Program-made: the position numbers and the translations under genes
Assembly: GCA_025041175.1 (NCBI GenBank)
Contig: JAKCFJ010000001.1
Coordinates: 2,249,526 to 2,313,525 of the forward strand
Direction of reading: 5' to 3'
Source of the DNA: Halobacteriales archaeon YIM A00010
GTDB lineage: Archaea > Halobacteriota > Halobacteria > Halobacteriales > Haloarculaceae
DNA: 64,000 bases
Shown here: in pieces, positions 59,821-64,000 of the stretch
Position numbering within the stretch: the first letter of the stretch is position 1
Layout of the letters: each line of letters begins with the position of its first letter
The notes under the pieces: model-generated
What the model was told of the DNA's origin: nothing
The model's database searches: none
Seen by the model: the letters and a program-made list of their open reading frames with translations, nothing else

Positions 59821-59862
59821 AATATCCAGCTGCTGTCTGGCGGTTCATCAGCAGCTGATATT
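59821..59862. repeat. Imperfect inverted repeat between cca and the DUF7529 gene
   Basis: The arm AATATCCAGCTGCTG (59821-59835) matches CAGCAGCTGATATT (59849-59862) with one bulged base and a 13-base loop. It lies 140 bases downstream of the cca stop on the minus strand and could terminate that transcript. No T-run follows. The rest of 59732-60004 holds nothing else. Confidence 0.45.
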
Positions 59863-60004
59863 CGATCACCTCTGTCCGACAGTATCAGCCGTCACGAACA
59901 CCGGCCCGGAGCTTCACACGAAACGACGACCACACTGCTCGTGTTCGAACCGATCGGGCACCGAGCAGCGTCTCGGGGCATCCACGGACAGCGAGGAATG
60001 ATGG

Positions 60005-61429
60005 CTACGGTTTCGGGTCGAAATAGCGGGCGAACTCGGTTCCGAACTCCTCGGCGAGCGTTGCTGTGTCCTCACCGATCAGTATCTCGTGCTTCTCGCG
60101 GAGCGCGTCCTCGACGTCTCCACCGAGCGCGACCGAAAACAGCCGTTCTTCGAGCACCGAGCGGGCGTTCGTGAGTTCTCGGGGGCGCTCGACCACGTAC
60201 CGGTTCCCGTCGATGAACGGGCCGTACACCTCGCTATCGCCGGAACGCTCGTCGTTCCAGTTGCCCGAGGGACTCTGTCCCTCCCTGCCCAAGGCGCGTT
60301 GCTCCTCTCTGTCAGCGTACTTCTCGTAGAAGCCGCTCGCGTGCTCGCCGGCGTCAACGGGCGGACCGATGTGGCGTTCGACCGCCGGACGGTCGGAGAC
60401 CTCACACTCGACGAACAACACGGCGCGCTCGTCTGCGAACGTGGCGGCCCGGATGGGATCGAAGCCGCGCCGGTCAAGTTCGTCCCGCAGCCCCCGGAGC
60501 GACCGGTCGAGCTGGGGGTACAGCTGGTCGTCCACGAGATCGGGCGCGTCGAACCGCACCGCAACCGGCGTCGTCTCGCGGCGATCGAGCTGAGCGCGCA
60601 TCTCCTCGCGGGAGAGCGGGTCGGGATCGTCCGACACGAACCGGTCGGTGGTTGGATCGTCCCGGAACGCCTGCGCGTGGTGGAGCAGCCGGGCGACGTT
60701 CGTCTCCGAGCAGACCGCAGCGACGTTTCGCTGGGGATCCGTGGGATCGATCACGACAAGCGGCGCGTCGAACGAGTGCTCACCGTGATTCTCGGGATCG
60801 ATCCGGACGGGTAACTGCCACTGGGCGACCGAATCGACGAACGACCGGAAACAGCCGTATTCGAGCACGAGCAGCTCGGTCAGGTAGCCCGAGAACCCCC
60901 GAGTCCTGAGATCGCTGCCGTAGACGCCGATCCCCTTCAGAAAGCCCTTGGCGAGTCGAATTGCCCCCGCACGCTCGGGATCGAGACGGGCGGCGACGTA
61001 CTCGGTGTGAAACGGCGTTCGATCGACCGCCGATTGGATCGCGCTCGCGCTCTCGACCGCGAAGCAGGGCACGACGTCCACCGCGAACCCCGAGCGCTCG
61101 CCCGTCACGTAGGGGTGTTCCGCGAACTCCTCGCGGCCCTCGGGAAGCACCTCCCACCCGACCTGCAAGCCGTGCTGTTCGAGCTGCTCGCGCGAAAGAT
61201 CTGGGGGAAACCGAACGAACACGTCGATGTCCCGGTCACCGCTGGTCCACGTGCCCCGGGCGGTCGAGCCGACCTGTAACACGTCGGCCGAAACGGGAAG
61301 CTCCTCGACAGCAGCCTCCGCGCGCGCGATGAGCGTCTCTGCGACCTCCCGCAGCCGCTCCTGTTCGGTCGGATCGGGATCGACGCGCGAACGAACCCGA
61401 TCGGTGACCGCATCGAACGCATCGCTCAT
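60005..61429 (-). CDS. cca: CCA-adding tRNA nucleotidyltransferase (archaeal class I)
   Basis: The 474-residue protein adds and repairs the 3' CCA of tRNAs. Class I archaeal features are seen: VLQVGSTARGTWTSGDRDID with the catalytic D-x-D in DRDIDVFVRF, GFAVDVVPCFAVESASAIQS with the third Asp, RLAKGFLKGIGVYGSDLRTR and FSGYLTELLVLEYGCF. Residues about 375-388 come from an in-frame hairpin insertion (EEQRALGREGQSPSG), after which VYGPFIDGNRYVVERPREL resumes. It is divergent from tRNA-Asn. Confidence 0.95.
   Translation of the reverse strand: MSDAFDAVTDRVRSRVDPDPTEQERLREVAETLIARAEAAVEELPVSADVLQVGSTARGTWTSGDRDIDVFVRFPPDLSREQLEQHGLQVGWEVLPEGREEFAEHPYVTGERSGFAVDVVPCFAVESASAIQSAVDRTPFHTEYVAARLDPERAGAIRLAKGFLKGIGVYGSDLRTRGFSGYLTELLVLEYGCFRSFVDSVAQWQLPVRIDPENHGEHSFDAPLVVIDPTDPQRNVAAVCSETNVARLLHHAQAFRDDPTTDRFVSDDPDPLSREEMRAQLDRRETTPVAVRFDAPDLVDDQLYPQLDRSLRGLRDELDRRGFDPIRAATFADERAVLFVECEVSDRPAVERHIGPPVDAGEHASGFYEKYADREEQRALGREGQSPSGNWNDERSGDSEVYGPFIDGNRYVVERPRELTNARSVLEERLFSVALGGDVEDALREKHEILIGEDTATLAEEFGTEFARYFDPKP
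60267..60306. repeat. Two-hairpin array inside cca
   Basis: GAGGGAC-TCT-GTCCCTC (60267-60283) is perfect; AGGCGC-GTT-GCTCCT (60292-60306) has one mismatch. They are joined by CCTGCCC and spaced 25 bases start to start. The second resembles GAGGCGC-GTT-GCGCCTC in the alcohol dehydrogenase array, one step diverged. The insertion falls between the conserved blocks FYEKYAD and VYGPFIDG of the protein. Confidence 0.8.
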
Positions 61430-61523
61430 AGCTCTCGGTGGGCCGTCCGGCGGTAAAGCGTGTCGGACCGCGAAAGCGAAAAGGATTTTAAGCGAATGCG
61501 AGTATCATCGAATGCGGACACGG

Positions 61524-61596
61524 GCCGCCATAGCTCAGCTGGTAGAGCACCTCGCTGTTAACGAGGTTGTCCCAGGTTCGAGCCCTGGTGGTGGCG
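61524..61596 (+). tRNA. tRNA-Asn (GUU)
   Basis: The gene begins GCCGCCATAGCTCAGCTGGT at 61524; the anticodon arm is CTCGC-TGTTAAC-GAGG with anticodon GUU, the T arm CCAGGTTCGAGCCCTGG, and the acceptor TGGTGGC plus discriminator G ends at 61596. 73 nt, no intron, CCA not encoded. The 61597-61791 stretch downstream holds no gene. Confidence 0.97.
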
Positions 61597-61791
61597 CTTT
61601 CCAACCGATTCCGTTTTCATTTCTTCGAGGGGCACCATTTTACTGATCGTCGTACGGGTTTGGCTTCCCCTCCGGGATCGTTTCCGTTCTGTACTAACCG
61701 ATGGGAACCGTGTCGCTACAGTCGTTCCAGCCCCATTCCAAATATGAGAACCATAACAGATATAATCAACACCCGATAGCCTCAACGCACG

Positions 61792-62205
61792 ATGACTGCT
61801 CTCGCGTTGGTGGTTGCTCGATTTTATGACGAGATCGCTGACTCGTTGGAGTGCCGCGCCAGAAAGACCGCCGCCGAGCACGCCACGGCCCAGATCGTCG
61901 ACGTGGTCCCCGTTCCGGGCGTGTATGACGTTCCACTGGCAGCTGATCGACTGGCGAGACGAGCGGAAATCGATGCTGTGGCCGTACTCGGGGCCGTGAT
62001 CACTGGTGACACCGACCACGATCAGGTGGTAGCCCATACTGTTGCTCAGCAATGTTGTGCGATCAGTGTCGCTCAAGATACTCCTGTCACGTTCGGGTGT
62101 CTCGGACCGGGAATGAGTGCTGCTGAGGCACGGGAGCGGATCGAGTATGGAGCAGCAGCTGTTTCTGCAGCGATCGATATGATAGAGTCCCTTCCTGCTC
62201 CGTGA
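61792..62205 (+). CDS. ribH: 6,7-dimethyl-8-ribityllumazine synthase
   Basis: The 137-residue protein is normal for a short archaeal RibH. It condenses the pyrimidine intermediate with dihydroxybutanone phosphate in riboflavin synthesis. Blocks: LALVVARFYDEIADSLECRA, VPVPGVYDVPLAADRLARRA (G-x-Y/F-E/D substrate site), VAVLGAVITGDTDHDQVVAH with the catalytic His, and a C-terminal RIEYGAAAVSAAIDMIESL. It stands alone after tRNA-Asn. Confidence 0.93.
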   Translation: MTALALVVARFYDEIADSLECRARKTAAEHATAQIVDVVPVPGVYDVPLAADRLARRAEIDAVAVLGAVITGDTDHDQVVAHTVAQQCCAISVAQDTPVTFGCLGPGMSAAEARERIEYGAAAVSAAIDMIESLPAP

Positions 62206-62299
62206 ACCGTCTGACTACCGTTGACCGATTATCTCCGCGACCGAAGAATCAGTATCGAGTCCTCCATCACGGAGTCCGGACCAGTTCGACTCGCGTGCC

Positions 62300-63574
62300 T
62301 CACCACGCGCTTTCGAGAACCCCCTCGATCTCCGTCTCTGTCGGATCGAATCCGTCAGGTGTGTTCCCCAGCAGGCTGTCGGCAGCCACTGCCCCGGCGA
62401 CCGCCGGGAGATCATCGTTCGAAAGATCCGGGATCGAACGGAGCCGCGATGGAAGACCGAGCGCATCGCGGATCTCGGTTACCGCGTCGATGACCGCCGT
62501 TGCAGTCGCTGCGCTCGATTCGACGCCGAGCGCCTCGGCCAGTTCCTCGCGCCGGCCGTCGACCCGATCGAACAGGAACGCGAGCGCGTGGGGCGCGATG
62601 ATGCCGTGGGCCTCGCCCTGCTGTACGTCGTAGCCGCCGGAAATGCCGTGGCCGAACGCGTGGATGAGCGAGAGTGTCGTCACCGGGCTGCGCCCGGCTG
62701 TCGTCGGGCCACGCCCGACTGCCCGAGGAGCTTCGCTCTTCCCTGCCTGAGGCGCGTTGCGCCTCTCTGTCCTGCTGCCCCGCGAAACGCCGTACTGAAC
62801 TAGCATCGTGCCTACGATCACATCGTGTAACGTCCGATCGTCCCGCGCTCCGGATCCGAGTCGGGGAAGCCCCTCCGCGAGCGATTCCAGCCCACGCGTT
62901 GCCGTCGCGTCCGTGATGGGGGTTCTGTTGTGGGCGTACAGCGACTCGATCCCCTTATCGAAGCCGTTCATCGCGGAGGCACACAGGACCTCGTGTGGCG
63001 TCGTCTCGATCAGCGACGGGTCGTACACGAGCGCTTCGGGCATGAGCCGTTGGTCGAACACGCCGCCCCGGACCGGTGGCCGATCGTCCGGATAGGCAGT
63101 GATCCCGGCGGCGACAGAGAGATCCGCACCCGCCAACGTGGTCGGCACCGCGAACACGGGCACCAGCTCCGTTTCCGGAACGGGAAGCGTCCCCGTCTCC
63201 ACGAACGCGGATCGGATGGTCTCCCGTGGGCGGTCGTCGGCCGCGAGCACGCTCATGACCGTCGCTACGTCGAGGCTGCTCCCTCCACCGAGGCTCACCA
63301 GCGCGTCGACCTCGCTCGCACGCTCCACGCCATCGAGTGCCGTCTCCAACCGCTTTTGGGGCGTCGTCTCCGCAAACACGCCGGTGAGCCGGTCGCCCAC
63401 CCCTTCACGGACCGGCTCGACGACCGCCGGTGTTTGGCCGACCGTCGTCCCGGTGACGAGGAGCGCGCGCTCGACACCACGCTGTGCGAGTTCCGTTCCC
63501 AACGCTCCAGCGCTGTCGCGGCCGTACAGGATCGTCCCCGGCTCGTACTCGAACCCGAACGAATCGACTGTCAT
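62300..63574 (-). CDS. Iron-containing alcohol dehydrogenase with in-frame insertion
   Basis: The start at ATG 63574 (MTVDSFGFEYEPGTILYGRD) gives 424 residues, somewhat longer than the usual 385-400. Type III ADH features: ALVSLGGGSSLDVATVMSVL (GGGS-x2-D NAD site), VFAVPTTLAGADLSVAAGIT, and metal ligands in MNGFDKGIE and the HAFGHGISGGYDVQQGEAHG segment. Residues about 270-298 (RNAPQAGKSEAPRAVGRGPT) are encoded by a four-hairpin array and have no counterpart in the family; TTLSLIHAFGHG resumes directly after. The alcohol substrate is unknown. Confidence 0.9.
   Translation of the reverse strand: MTVDSFGFEYEPGTILYGRDSAGALGTELAQRGVERALLVTGTTVGQTPAVVEPVREGVGDRLTGVFAETTPQKRLETALDGVERASEVDALVSLGGGSSLDVATVMSVLAADDRPRETIRSAFVETGTLPVPETELVPVFAVPTTLAGADLSVAAGITAYPDDRPPVRGGVFDQRLMPEALVYDPSLIETTPHEVLCASAMNGFDKGIESLYAHNRTPITDATATRGLESLAEGLPRLGSGARDDRTLHDVIVGTMLVQYGVSRGSRTERRNAPQAGKSEAPRAVGRGPTTAGRSPVTTLSLIHAFGHGISGGYDVQQGEAHGIIAPHALAFLFDRVDGRREELAEALGVESSAATATAVIDAVTEIRDALGLPSRLRSIPDLSNDDLPAVAGAVAADSLLGNTPDGFDPTETEIEGVLESAW
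62683..62765. repeat. Four-hairpin array inside the iron alcohol dehydrogenase gene
   Basis: In order: CCGGGC-TGC-GCCCGG (62683-62697), GTCGGGC-CAC-GCCCGAC (62703-62719), GAGGAGC-TTC-GCTCTTC (62725-62741, one wobble) and GAGGCGC-GTT-GCGCCTC (62749-62765). Linkers are CTGTC, TGCC and CCTGCC. Spacing is 20-24 bases. The reading frame is kept through the array and conserved ADH sequence resumes on both sides. Confidence 0.87.
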
Positions 63575-63614
63575 ACACCTCGTTGGCGGGGGACAGACAA
63601 CGCTCTTTTGCCGG

Positions 63615-64000
63615 TCAGTCGTCGGCCGCGGGAGATTCCGACGCGTCTCCACCGGTCCAGACGCCACTGCCGAGATCGATCGCGCCGTTCCACTTGGCGG
63701 CGAGCGTCGACACCGCGAGATCGCCAGTGACGTTGTTCATCGTCGCAATGCGGCCGAGAACCGGATCGACGGCGGCAACGAACCCAACGACTGTCAACGG
63801 GAGACCCGCCTGCTCGAGCACGATCGTCAGCATGATCAACCCCGCACCGGGAACGCCAGCGGTACCGATGCTGATCAGCACCGTGACGAGGAGTATCGCC
63901 ACTTGATCGCCGAGACCGAGCGGCTGACCGACGACGTTGGCAGCAAAGACGACGGTCACCGCCTGCCTGATCGCCGCCCCGTCCATGTTGGCCGTCGAGC
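63615..64000 (-). CDS. Dicarboxylate/amino acid:cation symporter, C-terminal part (cut by window edge)
   Basis: The frame runs off the right edge. Visible blocks: NMDGAAIRQAVTVVFAANVV (the N-M-D-G motif of transmembrane segment 7), GTAGVPGAGLIMLTIVLEQA (hairpin loop 2 region) and VGFVAAVDPVLGRIATMNNV with the R/T-x-x-N-V cation/substrate site. These identify the DAACS (GltP/DctA) family, which imports dicarboxylates or glutamate with Na+ or H+. The C-terminal tail is acidic and short. Confidence 0.9.
   Translation of the reverse strand, partial: STANMDGAAIRQAVTVVFAANVVGQPLGLGDQVAILLVTVLISIGTAGVPGAGLIMLTIVLEQAGLPLTVVGFVAAVDPVLGRIATMNNVTGDLAVSTLAAKWNGAIDLGSGVWTGGDASESPAADD

Overview
The window is chromosomal DNA from a halophilic archaeon. 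Supporting signs are the high GC content of most genes, the acidic proteins, the many ATGA start/stop overlaps, an archaeal PCNA, an Orc1/Cdc6-like ATPase, an archaeal CCA-adding enzyme, CobY-type cobalamin salvage, glycerol kinase, an intron-containing tRNA-Trp whose intron carries a box C/D guide RNA, and many small haloarchaeal zinc-ribbon or DUF proteins. I cannot name the genus from sequence alone.

Layout. 1-8.4 kb: housekeeping genes (msrA, aldo/keto reductase, PCNA, epimerase), a PIN-domain fragment, an intact RHH/PIN toxin-antitoxin pair behind a perfect palindrome, and a TnpB-type IS1341 element with a DUF2080 partner and a second, solo element end. 8.4-12.3 kb: cobA, cobyric acid synthase, a GNAT acetyltransferase and a phosphosulfolactate-synthase-like gene. 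12.4-15.8 kb: a dead vapBC pair, then a four-gene ABC exporter operon with its own regulator and a 23-bp palindromic operator. 15.9-24 kb: prpD-like, ahcY, a CPBP protease, a deletion-fused ABC gene, transposase debris, a TetR regulator, a deaminase and an AbiE-like HTH/nucleotidyltransferase pair. 24.6-37 kb: tRNA-Trp, a diiron-oxidase/ferredoxin operon, a PQQ-propeller Tat protein, YchF, a secreted Tat protein, an HD hydrolase, a bactofilin-like protein and an Orc-like ATPase. 37.4-40.1 kb: a GlpX-like membrane protein and glpK. 40.6-45.3 kb: an AT-rich island with a 741-residue secreted toxin precursor, orphan C-terminal tip cassettes and three convergent two-TM candidate immunity genes. 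46.6-51.3 kb: a tightly overlapping six-gene cobalamin salvage operon (cbiZ-cobD-cobY-cobS-cbiB-HAD). 51.5-64 kb: an Mrr-like nuclease, tRNA-Lys, a ParB-like protein, sulfite/nitrite reductase, small conserved proteins, cca, tRNA-Asn, ribH, an iron alcohol dehydrogenase and the end of a dicarboxylate symporter.

Two things stand out. First, the 40.6-45.3 kb island looks like a modular, self-diversifying archaeal toxin/immunity locus: the tips share a Cys-bracketed C-terminal domain, an orphan tip lacks an ATG start, and tip plus immunity are repeated at a 691-bp period. Second, short arrays of small hairpins joined by GCA(G)-type linkers sit inside three protein genes (cbiZ, cca, iron alcohol dehydrogenase) without breaking the frame, and inside the tRNA-Trp intron. 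A related eight-hairpin array with about 28-nt spacing lies between genes at 54.2-54.4 kb. This looks like a family of small palindromic insertion elements tolerated within coding and RNA genes.
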